Assembly (NCBI GenBank): GCA_030512295.1 | Contig: JAULSR010000003.1 | Location: 1,550,001 to 1,614,000 of the forward strand | Length of the DNA stretch: 64,000 nucleotides | Reading direction: 5' to 3' | From: Bombardia bombarda | Taxonomy: Eukaryota; Ascomycota; Sordariomycetes; Sordariales; Lasiosphaeriaceae | Shown here: positions 9,441 through 20,690 of the stretch, in pieces | Layout of the letters: each line of letters begins with the position of its first letter | Numbering within the stretch: the first letter of the stretch is position 1 | Program-made: the position numbers and the translations under genes | The notes under the pieces: model-generated | What the model saw: the letters and a program-made list of their open reading frames with translations, nothing else | Told to the model about the DNA's origin: nothing | Database searches by the model: none

Positions 9441-12400
9441 TCAATCAAACCCACACTCATCCATAAGCTTCAAAATTTCCCCCTCCATCCTCTCCCACAG
9501 CCCCTCCCGCCCCTCCAACTTAGCCACCACCTCCACCGTCAACTCCTCCAAAGCATCAGGCGCCACCCGCGCCCCACTCCTCACAACCAACAACTTCAAC
9601 CAGTCCCGCCATCCTTGCAATCCTCTCCTTACTCTCAGCCTTCTTCAACGCCACCAAAGCCTTCACCAGCGGCTTCTCCATCTGCTGATAAGGCATCCCA
9701 TCCCCCTCCACATTTCTCCCCACCCCATCCCCATCCCCATCCCCATCCGCCCCAAACTCCACCAACCTCCCCACAATCTCTTCTGCCTCATCCCCCTCCA
9801 CCCCATCCACGCACTCCTGCAAACACACCCCCAGCGGCGTCGGATGTCCACTAGCCATAGCCGGCGGCTTGCTGCGCCACCCGTGGCCGTTGAAGTAGTA
9901 TTCGCCGCCCAGCCGTCTGTAGCGCGCGTACCCTGCTGGGCAGTCCACGGCGGTCTGGTGCACGTCTGCGCCGGCGCGCAGGAGGAGCGTGACGGTCTCG
10001 AGGCGGTGCGAGAGCACGGCCGAGTGCAGGGGTGTCCTGCCGAGCCAGTTGGCGGTGCGGGGGTCGGCGGCGCCGTGGGCGGGGAGGGCGGCGACGAGGG
10101 GGGGCGTTGACTAGGCGGGCGGCGGGGAGGAGGAGGGTGATTGTGGTGGCGATGGGGTTATTGATGGTGGAGGAGGTGGAGAGGCGGAGGGAAGTTAGGT
10201 AGATTGTTTGTGGGTTTCGGGCACGTTGTGGTTGAAGTAGAATGTCCAGTGGGTGGGGTTGGGATGGTGTGCGGAGTATTTGCGAAGACAGGTCATGATT
10301 GTTTTGTTGTTGTTGTTGTTGTTGTTGTTGTGAAAGAGGAGGGCTATTTAGAAGGCATCGTACTTCATTGTAGGGGGGCACATGTAGGGGTCGGCGCCTG
10401 CTGCGAGTAGCGCTTCGGTAATGGGTAGCTCGGCGCCGTTGCGTATGCACAGCTGGAAGGGTGTATCGTCGTTGAAGTAGTGTTTGCACGGAAAGATGTC
10501 GGGGCCGGTGCGTCGGGCGTAGGTGGAGTTTATGTTGATTTTGGTGGTGAGGAGAAGATAGAACAGCGGAAAGAATGTGGCTAGAGGTAGGGGAGTGTGA
10601 TGTGGTTTTGGTAGTGGAAATGTCGTAGGTGCAACCAAGCAGAGGCCGTAGAGAGATTCTTGATACTCACGGAGGACTTTATCTGTTGATTTCATTGGTT
10701 AACTGACTTGTAATGTTTGTAGCCAGCCTGTATTGATGCTATAAACTGCACTTACCAGACTTAGGCATCCCTGGAAGAGTCCCTCCCCGGTCAAGTAAGA
10801 TGTATGCCAGGGTCCAGTTTTTGTTTAACATCGCCAGCGACAATGGAGTTTGACCTTCATGAACTAGATTTATATCCTCAGTGGCCTGTTCGTCCTCGGG
10901 AGAAATGCTTGACCAACACGAAGCCCACTTTGCTCTAGCCAAGGCGTGCAACATTGGTAACCTATCAAGACGTCTGGTGCCGATCTCTACGCTAACTGAC
11001 AGCAGTGTCATGATGATAACAGGGTTTGGCGCATCCATTGCAAGCTGAACAGCCGATCTTCCCTGGGTGTCAACAACATGTGGAGATGCTCCTTTGGACA
11101 GCAACAAAACGCATATATCATGCATCTTGGGCCATTCTTCCTCATTCTTATCAGCATTCCTTAGCAGTAACATCAGTGCAGTGTCCTTATCCTCAGTAAG
11201 GGCATCCACCTCGATACCTCGCACGCTCAAGAGAGCGGCCACTACTTCACTATCATACCTCAAACACGCTTGATGAAGAGGCGTCATCCCCTCGCGCTTG
11301 AAATCCCTTGCATTCACGTTTGCACCACGTGAAACCAACAAATTGATAACTCCAACGTCATTGCATCCATGTAACAAGTAATCCTCATCCATACGCTCAG
11401 CCGGGTAAACATTGAGACCCAGAAGGAGACTCAGAATAGCCGTATTGAGCTCTTTCTTTGACCAATGATACATCATACCCAATATGAACTGCTTGAAGAA
11501 AGGATCTACCAAGAGCTCTTTTCGCTCGTGTAAGAGAATCTCACGCCGGGGCTTTATATACGTAGTATAGGTCGTACCTCTCATATAGAGACTGTGGAGT
11601 ACCTCGTCGGCCGTGATGTAGCTCGGTGATCCTTTCAACGCAGGTATGGTCCACTCTCGATAGAGTTCCTGGAACATGAGCTCATACGACCTCTTATCGG
11701 ACTGTTCGGTATAGCTCCCAAACAAGCTTCCCTTCCCAGTTGGGACAGTGATGATTGACTGCGCCTTCTGAACGGCCATGCCCCTGAGGACGCTCCGCAA
11801 GTAGAAATCTGTGTAGCGGGTCAAAGCTGAACCGCTAGGATTCGTATGTTGCTCTGTATGACTGAGGAGTTGGTTGGCGATATGATCGTGCCCCGCGGAG
11901 ACCGCCCAGTGTAGCGAGGTGAGTCCCTTTTTTTCGGGGCGAAAGGGGTATGGATCGTGTTTGAACAACTCAGCAAAAATGACACCATGGCCGTTCCTGC
12001 ACCGTTCTGCGAAGTTGGCCAGGTAGGCAGATATCCCAGTGAGGGCAGGTAATCCCATCACCGGAGAAAGGCTGGATATGCCGTAATCTATAAGCAACAT
12101 GTGCTCGACAAGACTTTTGTAGGCGTACATCTCTGTCCATGAGCCTAGATTTGGTAGTGGTAGATGGTGAACCCGAGTATCCTCCTCCTTGGCGTTGTCG
12201 TAGGGAGGCGTCATCTCGCCGTGTTGCCGGTGGTAGATGATCAATGCAATGGCGCCAAGAATTGGTTTCGACTTGTCGTCGGGGTAGTCGAGTGACTCGA
12301 GGTATCTAAGAAGGTGTCCATTCGTAGTGGTGATCTAGACTTGCCATCGCGACCTTCATAGCTATAGATTGCCCGGGACAGTTGATCTAGGGCCCGGGTC

Positions 12401-12582
12401 CAACTCGGGTTCACCGGTTGGCCTTTCATGGTGGCGGCAGACTCGGGTCGCTCTGGCCGCATGACAACGGAGCAGATTCGGTCATACCACCTGGGTAAAC
12501 AGAGCTGGACGAGCCTTTGCGTCTAGTGATCTTTTAGTACTAAGCCGCGTTCAAAAAGCGATGCTAAGTTGAGGTAGGCCAT
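9441..12582 (-). pseudogene. Ankyrin-repeat protein locus, interrupted
   Basis: Clear ankyrin repeats run across the locus: GLTSLHWAVSAGHDHIANQL, GMTPLHQACLRYDSEVVAAL, GQTPLSLAMLNKNWTLAYIL, GRTPLHSAVLSHRLETVTLL. One good intron is at 10755-10683 (GTAAGT donor, CAACAG acceptor). The reading is broken in several places. TAG at 12525-12523 follows 19 codons from a possible ATG at 12582. A frame change near 12345 separates 'GRDGKS' from 'TTTNGHLLRYLESL'. TAA at 10352-10350 precedes a (GTT)n/(AAC)n tract (about 10305-10331) and an unresolved stretch to about 10116. A final frame change near 9605 precedes the C-terminal 'LEGREGLWERMEGEILKL'. Some of this could be unrecognised introns, but not all. 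Ankyrin proteins act as interaction scaffolds; the role here is unknown. Confidence 0.65.
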
Positions 12583-12633
12583 GTTGAGGTAGGTATGTGG
12601 TGTGTAGAGAACGATTGGGATTTGTGAATTGTC

Positions 12634-12655
12634 AAAAAAAAAAAAAAAAAAAAAA
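12634..12655. repeat. Poly-A tract (22 A)
   Basis: Uninterrupted A homopolymer in the gap (12583-12934) between the ankyrin locus and the multicopper oxidase gene. Nothing else is recognised in that gap. Confidence 0.9.
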
Positions 12656-12934
12656 GAAAGCCCCAGCTTTATACCGCTCTACGGCAGCGAGACTCGGTGA
12701 TGCCGAGGAAATCGAGAGAGATCAATCTTAGACGCTACGAAACTCTATATTGCCATCCGGACCTAACCCACCACAATATTTCATGCATCTTACCCTAGGC
12801 ATGTAGGTAACCCAGCAACTCTGTCCTGTTCCGCTGTCTACCAACAACCAACACCACAACCACAACCACCACATCACAAAACCCCATCACCCACCCCCTT
12901 CGCCACCACCGCCCCCGATACCCATCCCCACTCT

Positions 12935-15052
12935 CTACCACCTCCCCCTCAAATCCTCCCAATCCCGCTCATTCCCCACCGCGTTCCCCCTTGTCTTCAC
13001 CCCCAGCCCCTTACAAACGGCCTCATGCCCCGCCGGCACTCTGAGCCCCCTCCTCCGCAGCTCCTCGGGCGCCTCGACAAACGTCGCCGTCATGCCCGCC
13101 TCGACGTGCCACTCGGTGTGGCAGTGGAACAGCTGCACGCCGGGGTTGTCCGCGACGAACCGCACCGTCGCGGCGGACCCGCCGTACACGATCAGCGTGT
13201 CCCTGCGCATGGGGACGGCCGGGTCCTTGTACAGGCCCGGGAAGTTGACGGCGGGGTCGCCCTCGCCGCGCGAGATGACTTGGAAGTTGTGGCCGTGCAG
13301 GTGGAACGGGTGGGCGCGGGTGTCGTGGTTGAGGATGGTGAGCTCGACGATGGCGTTGAAGGGGAGGATGGAGGGGTTGGTGGTTGTGCCGTAGATGGTG
13401 GGGTTGGAGAGGAGGGGGGAGGGGGCGGAGAGGGCGGTGTAGAGGGTTGGGACCTGGGTTGGGGGTGTTATTGATGGGTACCTAGATGGGTAGGTAGGTA
13501 GGTAAGGGGGTGGCATGCTTACCTTGGGAGGGAGATAGGTGATGCCGTTGAAGGTAGCTCGCGTTGAGCCCCAGCTGTTGGCGGCAAAGTCTGCTGCTAG
13601 CTCGATGCTATAGATTGTCATGTCAGCCAATAGTTCTATATGCCGCGCGAGAGGTGTTGATGTAATGATGGAAATGCGATGAGTAGAGTTACTTGATGGT
13701 AGGGTTTTTCAAGATCGGCATCTGGTCGTATGGCACCAATTTGGTATCGTCCCAAGGCTTTATGCGAGATGCCAGGTCAAAAGGTTTTGGCAATGGTTTG
13801 TTCCAATTGTAAACAAGCCATCCGTTTGTCTGGTGGACGATGTCAGCTAGTGCTCTCCCCTTCATGATGGAAAAATATGGAGAAACATACAGAAAGCGGT
13901 CGCTGCCCTGGGGGTGTAATAGCCAAGTCAAACATCTCCGTGTTCATCGTGGCAACAAATGCAAAGTTCTGGTCCGTGGCGGTCTTTGCCTTCACCAAGA
14001 CACTGTACCGCTGCGCTACCCCAACGAAAAGCTGCCTGACGTTCATGGGTTTCGTATAAACACCATCAACCTGCAGATTCCTTCACCGTTAGCCAACCTT
14101 GTTAAATAGTCTAGTCCTTGGAGGCATTCATCCAGACTCACCTCGACAATAGTCATGTCGTGTCCGTCAAACTCTAGGTATTGCGCCGCCATAGCTCCCA
14201 TATTGAGCACCCGAAATAGGTATGTCTGCCCGGGCTGAATGTTGATCTTGAGAAACTGCCCCTCGTTAATGAGACTGGAGTCTGGGACGGGCTCGGCGCC
14301 CCCGGTACTCTGAGTATTCTTTGCAGACAGATAGGTGTGTATAAGAGACGGCGCCTCATTGTGGTAGAGATCTGTAAGCGCAAGGATGATTTCCTGATTA
14401 GGGCGGGCGTATGGGGCCTTAGGGTCGCCGACGATGAGTGGACCGCGAAGACCATCTTATTGAGCGGTTAGCAGTGTAGGGAGTGGCAGATCATGAATGT
14501 AAATCACCAATGTACTGCCCGCCTATATGTGCATGATACCAGTATGTACCGGATTGGCTGATCTGCGTGTACATCTTTAGTCTGGAAAGGCTGTCGATGA
14601 AGACCATGTGCTAACCTTGAATTCATACGTAAATGCTACAGAGATTGCAGATGTCAGCTTTGTTACGTGCAGTGTCCAGTTCAGCATAACGTTGATCACT
14701 TACAAGCTCCAGGAGGAATGGGGCACTGTGTAACCATGGCTGCCCCGTCGGCATAGTTGGTGTTGTTCTGGAATATCCCATGGAAGTGGATGGCCGTGCT
14801 TTCGTTGCCCAGCCGGTTCACCACGTTGATCCTAACTGTGTCTCCAATGCTTACGATAAGGGGAGGACAGGGCCACCGCCCATTGATCCCAACAAATGGT
14901 CTACCATAACCGTCCGGACCGCCTCGAGCCCATGTGATATCCCAGTTGAATGTCCTGAGACTCTCTTTTTGGAGGGCTGTGCTGTCAGATGTGGGAAAAG
15001 AAGAGACAAGGGAGGGAAGTGCCGCAAGTGTCACCAGGAGCCATCGCCGCAT
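12935..15052 (-). CDS. Secreted multicopper oxidase, Fet3/Abr1-like
   Basis: Eight exons (15052-14704, 14635-14616, 14562-14508, 14455-14142, 14070-13891, 13829-13693, 13607-13523, 13453-12935) join in frame to 552 aa, with GT...AG at every intron. A signal peptide (RRWLLVTLAALPSLVSS) is followed by WARGGPDGYGRPFVGINGRW, typical of the ferroxidase-like branch. All four copper motifs are present: HFHG, WYHAH (exon 3), HPFHLHGHN and HCHTEWHVEAGM (exon 8). The Met after the last motif would be the axial type-1 copper residue, and 'HCHT' replaces the commoner HCHI/V. EFDGHDMTIVEVDGV matches the Fet3-type region. No C-terminal membrane anchor is seen, unlike Fet3, so a secreted pigment-type (Abr1-like) oxidase is more likely than an iron-uptake ferroxidase. 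Exon 2 is only 20 nt. Confidence 0.93.
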
Positions 15053-15575
15053 GGTGAGTAAGGGCTATATGAGCTCGGGGGATAAAATGGACAAGAGAGT
15101 TGAACGAATGTTTGCACGATCAAACAGCTCAAACTGAAATCAAGTAAAGAAACCACAAAACAGTATAGAACTAAAAAGAATAAAAACTGAATTATTTTTG
15201 AGAAATAATTCATAATAGGATAGTTCAGAGTTTCTAACATAATTATGACCAAAACAGAACAGTATAAGGAGGGCGGAAACATGATGATATTACATCACTA
15301 CAGGCTTTGCTGGCACGAGGTCCTGTCGCGGTAAGGAATGAGGCGCCCTCGTAGAACGTGGTGCTAGGCCCAAATGACATCAAGCGTGTCTTAAAGGAAG
15401 TTGAGGGTTTTACATGAGTGCTTGGAAGCTCCTCGGGGAATTGATCAACATTGGAGTAGGCCACTCAGCTGGTTGAGACTGCGACTCCAATCGACAGGAG
15501 CAAACGCTGCTATTAATGTGGTAAAAGCCCAGATGTCGGCTTGCTAGTCTATTGGTTCGTATGTGTACCTAGGTA
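15053..15575. other. Intergenic, promoter of the multicopper oxidase
   Basis: AT-rich and without coding signal. It is presumed to contain the promoter of the leftward oxidase gene. Confidence 0.5.
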
Positions 15576-15735
15576 CAGAGCCAGTCAATAAGTCTGGCCC
15601 CACCTACAACTATCCCACTTACAACTATCCCATTTATAACATTTATAACCAGTCTATTTGAGTTACAAATGGCCAAGCTTGGGTATAATCAGGTGGTAAA
15701 ATCTGGAGGGGGGCCAGACTTTTTGACTCATACTA
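15576..15735. mobile_element. MITE-like element, copy 2 (160 bp)
   Basis: Same family as the element at 3970-4150. The left end reads AGTCAATAAGTCTGGCCCC and the reverse complement of the right end AGTCAAAAAGTCTGGCCCCC, a near-perfect terminal inverted repeat of 19 bp. The flanks match copy 1 for some bases beyond this (GTACAG.GCC left, ACTCATACTAT right), so the true ends probably lie slightly outside the best-matching part. The interior has tandem ACAACTATCCCA-like units. It is about 20 bp shorter than copy 1. No coding capacity. Confidence 0.75.
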
Positions 15736-16702
15736 TTATCCCTGAGACATTGCAAGGGAGGAACGCGTCGTCGGGGCCAAATGTCTTGCCTCACACCCAG
15801 CCAGGATTTTATTCAGGATCGACCCACATGCGACCTTCAGTCAAACTCATAACAATCGTGCACATGAACACAAAGTAGACAAGGCGTCTGGCTGATGATG
15901 ATGATACAGTTACTACAATATGAAGAGCTTCAGTTGAGACGTCTAGAACATACGACCATACCCACTTGAGAACTCGGCATCCCGTCCGCTCTGCCCTAGA
16001 TAAGCAAGTGAGGGCTCGAGTTTAAAACAGGGATGACCTGGTTACAACCATCCTCTAAGAAAACCTTCTTTGGACCGTTCTCGTCGATGCTGATGAGCTT
16101 CTGACTGTCGAGGGTCGCATGAGATGCACGACGCTGTCATCGGTGGTGAGGAGATACGGAGAACCCCGGAGTTAATGCACCTCTGGATTTATCTTGCACC
16201 ATCTTGCTGCAAGTCGTCCTGGTGCGGGGATGCGTGAGAACCTTAAATCCGAAAACCGCTCTGTCACGACCCCTGCCTGCATGAGACTCCGCATCATGTC
16301 CCCATCCACAACCTCGGACTCCAGTCAATCCGACGGTCGGCTGGATTCTCAACCCCTTGTCTATGTCAAAAAGTAGTGAAAACAAGCAAGCTTCTTTATG
16401 ACTCTCCAAACGTCCACTCCAAACAGATTCGGCAAATGCCCACTTGTATCTGTCCGCGGACGCCGCGCTGTTGGATCGCATGGTGTCTTGTGGAGGATGA
16501 CAACATGTGGCGAGCCAGAAAGGGGCCTGTCCCGAGCTGGCATGTTGAATACGGCTGAAGCAGGGGAGAGGGAGGTGCTCATTGATATAAATAGCCGTGT
16601 AACCGTCGTTAGTGTTGCCAGAAAACTCCATCAACCATTCCGATTCTCTCGTCCAGCCTCAACATATCACCTTTGCTTCCGTCCAACACCAACAACACCA
16701 AA
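15736..16702. other. Intergenic, promoter side of the aldo/keto reductase
   Basis: Open frames on both strands (for example 16137-16634 minus and 16398-16781 plus) overlap each other and show no domain. The last 100 bp is a C/A-rich leader (CAACACCAACAACACCAAA) immediately before the reductase ATG, common for fungal 5' leaders. Confidence 0.5.
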
Positions 16703-17959
16703 ATGGCGCCACCAGCAACCCTCCCGAAGCGCACCCTGGGCAAGAATGGCCCTCAAATCACCTCCATCGGTTTTGGCTTGATGGGACTGAGCGTTGCTTA
16801 TGGCGCGGGCGGGTGAGTAGCAGTCCTCCCCCTCTTGTTTACTTGCCTTGTGCGCCCAGACCGCTGACCCCCCCCCCCCCCCCCCCCCCCAACAGATCCG
16901 ACGCCGAACGCCTCGCCGTGCTCGACCGCGCCTGGTCGCTCGGCTGCACAACCTGGGACTCAGCCGACCTGTACGGCGACAACGAGGACCTGATCGGCCA
17001 GTGGTTCAAGCTGCACCCGGAGCGGCGCGCCGACATCTTCCTCGCCACCAAGTTCGGCTTTGTGTCAGACGGCAAGGGCGGCCTCGGCCTCGACAGCAGC
17101 CCCGAGCATGTGCGGGAGGCCATCGCGAGCAGCCTGAAGCGCCTGGGCGTCGATTATGTCGACCTGTACTACGTCCACCGCGTGGATGGCAAGACGCCGA
17201 TCGAGAAGACGATGGAGGTTCTGGCGGAGTTGAAGAGGTTTGTTTATCTCTTGAATCGGGTTCAGTTGTGGGTTTGGCTGACAAGCGTGTCTGGATGAAA
17301 GAGAGGGCAAGATCCGCGCTATTGGTCTCTCCGAGGTCTCATCTAGGACGGTGCGTCGCGCGTACAAGATCGCGCCTGTCGACGCTGTGCAGGTGGAGTA
17401 TAACCCCTGGCAGCTCGATATCGAGAACGACGTCGGGACCAACCTGCTCGCGACGTGCCGCGAGCTGGGAATCACCGTGTTTGCGTACTCCCCGCTCGGA
17501 CGTGGGTTCCTGAGTGGGCAGTTCCGCAGCCCAGACGACTTTGAGGCGGATGACTTCCGGCGCATGGTGCCGCGGTACAGCAAGGAGAACTTCCCCAAGA
17601 ACCTAGAGCTGGTGGATAGACTCGCCGAGCTGGCGGCGAAGAAGGGTGAGTTTTCTTTTTCCTAAGACGGGTGGTGTCGTTCTGGGTTTGAGAAAGGAGG
17701 TGCTAATGGAGGGGATGATTTAGGTTGCACCACTAGCCAGCTCACTCTGGCGTGGCTGATTGCGCAGGGGAATGATATCATCCCTATCCCGGGCACGAAG
17801 AAGATCAAGTACCTCGAGGAGAACGTGGCAGCAGCGCATGTGGTTTTGACGGCTGAGGAAGTGACCGAGATTCGCCAGTTTGTCGAGAATGCCGAAGTCG
17901 CTGGACATCGTAACCCGGCCATTTTCTTTGCCGAGTTTGCTGACACGCCAGAGTTATGA
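16703..17959 (+). CDS. Aldo/keto reductase
   Basis: Four exons (16703-16812, 16896-17237, 17302-17645, 17724-17959) give an intact 343-aa TIM-barrel reductase. The catalytic tetrad is visible: Asp58 and Tyr63 (WDSADLYG), Lys89 (ATKFG), His131 (YYVHRVD). The NADPH-side segments PLGRGFLSG and IPIPGTKKIKYLEEN are also present. It most resembles the fungal/bacterial YakC-type cytosolic reductases of small aldehydes and ketones; the substrate is not inferable. The start sits in AAAATGGCG after a C/A-rich leader and leads straight into the first strand. Intron 1 contains a run of 23 C (16868-16890) directly before its AACAG acceptor, which is unusual for a polypyrimidine tract. Confidence 0.95.
16868..16890. 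repeat. Poly-C tract (23 C) in an intron
   Basis: Homopolymer in intron 1 of the aldo/keto reductase, ending three bases before the AG acceptor. Confidence 0.95.
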
Positions 17960-18406
17960 TACCCCAGCTTTGTATGGAGTTAAAGCTGTATGAGGTAGTT
18001 TTTTACCATGTGCGGATATACCCACCTATTGAGAGCTTGGATGCTGCACACTCGACTGGTTTGGTGACTTTTTATTGATGCTGCTGTCTTCTGCCTAGCT
18101 ACTGGCCTATGTACTCCCAAGAGTATTATAAAGATAACATTAGAAAGAATACGTCACGGGCGAGATTCCTAGCGATGTCTTGCCTATACGTCTTGGCACA
18201 GGCTACTGGTTAATAAATTCACTCAGGATTAATCAGACAATATCAGTTACAAGACTCACTTACAGGTGGTCAACTGGAATATATTCAGTGCCTGGTAAGC
18301 TCGCGCAGATCACCCGGTTGCCTGCATCTGTATTTCATGTTCGCTCCATCACGTTTATCAAATTCTCCATCAGCCTTCTTTGTGTGTCTACCCGGCCTCC
18401 CCATAT
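17960..18406. other. Intergenic between converging genes
   Basis: Lies between the 3' ends of the rightward reductase and the leftward F-box/ankyrin locus. No coding signal. Confidence 0.5.
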
Positions 18407-20254
18407 CTAGGTCCTCGAGAGTTGTCCATCTGTTAATAAAGTCTCCACTGCAGTTCGACCCTCCCACTTTAGGTTGGGGTTCGCACCGCACTCTTCGACG
18501 AGAAAGCGAAGGTGCTCCACGCGCACATAATTATCGCACGAATCCAGCCTGCTAATATCCCGTCCGTGGGGTCTGTCGCTCAGGAGCCAGCATAGATACT
18601 GTAGCGCCGTGGGCCTGTCGTCGTCGTCACCGCTTTGGAGGCTGGGGTTCCCAGGTCGTCTGAACAAACAAGCGGCCAGCCGTGTTGTCAACTTTGGTTT
18701 TTTTATCAGAACAATAGAAAGGAAGTAATGTATGGTAGGTACCTAGCATTGATATCCGCCCCAGCAGCACATAGTCTCCTCACCGTTTCCTGAAAGACCT
18801 TATCAGTCAGATGTGTCAAGTACAATCTACGAGGCGAGCCCGCCATGGTGATGTAGCCGAACAAGAAAGCATCCAATCCCTCGTGATGCGCCGGGTCGGC
18901 TGGAACAGTATCAAGCGCTTCCTTCCATGCGGAGAGGATTACCATGTCCCCGGGTTCCGATATGCTTTTTCCACCCTGGTCTCGGCGCGGCAATTGCCTT
19001 GACCGTTCCACTAATCGCCATTCCCCAGAATTTCGCCGGTGCGAGAGGAGACGCCACCGTGACAAATGAGCATCTTGAGCGCAGAGACGAATTGCGGGTA
19101 TATGATGAAACGCGTCAGGGGCCATCTCTCAAAGAGGCCCTCAACGGGTGAGATCACGGGTGGACTGCGGAAGCGGCGCCGGTTCATGTTTAATAGCTCT
19201 AGAAGCTGTGATGAGGGAGATGGTGGCTCGGCTGCGTAGATTCCGGGATTTGCGCCCTTGGAAAGAAGATACTCGAGGTGTGAATGCACTGCGACGGGGT
19301 CGTGCTTTCCTGGTTCTCCCCATACGACACCAGAGTAGCGGTTGCAACGAATAGCGTTTATATAGACGAGCAGCGGGTTCGTAAACCATATTTCATGCAG
19401 ATGTTGATATTGGCGCCGTGGTCCAAGCAGGTCTGAATCAGACTATCATAATTATGATCGGAAATGGGGTGAAGTTCCGTTGCCATGAATATGTGCAGCA
19501 GCGCAGATTGGAACATGGAAGGTGTCAAATAAGGAGGGAGGCATTGGGCCACTAGACTAATGGCCACTAGACTAATGGCCACAGGTTCGTCATTGTTGAT
19601 ATTTGCGCCGCGCTCGAGAAGCATGCTAGCGAATTGCAATCCCAAGTCATTCGACCCCTCTGACTCGACCTTTAGCATGTCGGATTTTCCCGTTCCAATA
19701 ACAAGCATGAGCGCCTCGCCGCGAAGTTCCAGGGGAAGCCGGGAGAAGAGGCCTGCCGCTATGAAAGGCCTGAGTAAATCAGAGTTGAGTGGGTGGCAAA
19801 GGTATCTGACAAGCAGGCGCAGACTGCGGATATCGATATCTAGAGCCTCGATTCGGGCGCCCAAGGCTATCTATCAAGTGGCGAAAGGCACTCGTCTGGC
19901 CGTATTTGGCAGCCAGGTGGAGGGTGGAATTGATGATTCTGGGATGGGCTTCGCCGTGGTCTGTGGCTGGGTCTCCGTCTACGCGCTCGATGTCGTTTAC
20001 TCGAAGGGCGAGCCATAAAAAATGGCACGACTTATAACACTGATGGCACTGTTCTTGCAGGCCCATATCATGACACGATGGCGCGATTCCTCAGACTCGA
20101 AGAGAGCGGGCTCGAGAGCGCGACGGAATTGCTTGTTGCATTGGCTGAGCTGGGCCACGTCCCCGAAGTCCAGCTCGGCCAGGATCAGATCCAGAAGCTC
20201 TCGGGGCAAAACGGTGAAGGGATTTGAGGTAGTATCCATCGTGATTTGGGACAA
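18407..20254 (-). pseudogene. F-box/ankyrin-repeat protein, frame-broken
   Basis: The N-terminus is a recognisable F-box (FTVLPRELLDLILAELDFG, then LSQCNKQFRRALEPALF), followed by ankyrin-like repeats (NSTLHLAAKYGQTSAFRHLI, LLERGANINNDEPVA, YLLSKGANPGIYAAEP, RRLCAAGADINA, FLVEECGANPNLKWEG). The frame changes near 20002 (one base apparently missing after SPFE), at 19866-19875 (GATA duplicated inside codons for HLIALGARIE), near 19385 (one base) and near 19024 (one G missing from a G run). A 15-bp in-frame tandem duplication at 19547-19576 repeats VAISL. The last 95 codons (18691-18407) probably follow an intron near 18720-18695, which I could not phase. Intact relatives would be substrate receptors of SCF ubiquitin ligases. 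Either a real pseudogene or partly assembly error. Confidence 0.7.
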
Positions 20255-20430
20255 TAGCTGAGATCTGGAGATAGAGTTACAGTATCCTACAAATTCAGGT
20301 CGCGTGTGATGTAACGCGGCGCGTTGGAGGCAGCAGGCGGATTTAAATGGGAATAAGCCAGAGGGGAACCTTCATGCTCATTAGCTCACCAGTCTGTTGT
20401 CGGTCCCACAGGATGTCTTGCATCCAAACC

Positions 20431-20690
20431 TACAATGCCACCCTAGTTTGTTTGTTAGCTCGGTTTTTGAGACAGGGGTCGAGACCAAACCTTTCTAACT
20501 CAACGAAAAAACGACCAATTTTGACCAAATAAAAAATAACCCTCAGAACAGAGGTTGTGGTATTGTCTACGCAGGCAGATTTGTAGCGTTGAAATATGTT
20601 GTGAGGTTGTAGAACTGCTGCAAGTTGAAGTTTTGACCGGGACCCCTGCGCCGTAAGCCAAACTAGCAAACAGACTAGGATGGCATTGTA
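20431..20690. repeat. 260-bp element with long imperfect inverted-repeat arms
   Basis: The left arm (about 20431-20490) and the reverse complement of the right arm (about 20632-20690) both begin TACAATGCCAYCCTAGTYTG and stay alignable for about 58 bp, with mostly C/T differences. The centre is about 140 bp. Flanking bases on both sides include TCCAAACCT-like strings. No convincing gene lies inside. It could be a MITE-like element or a hairpin-forming inverted repeat; only one copy was noticed here. Confidence 0.6.

Noticed and set aside
16137..16634. 165-codon minus-strand ORF upstream of the aldo/keto reductase
   Set aside because: Overlaps several other frames, has no domain, and lies in the reductase promoter region.
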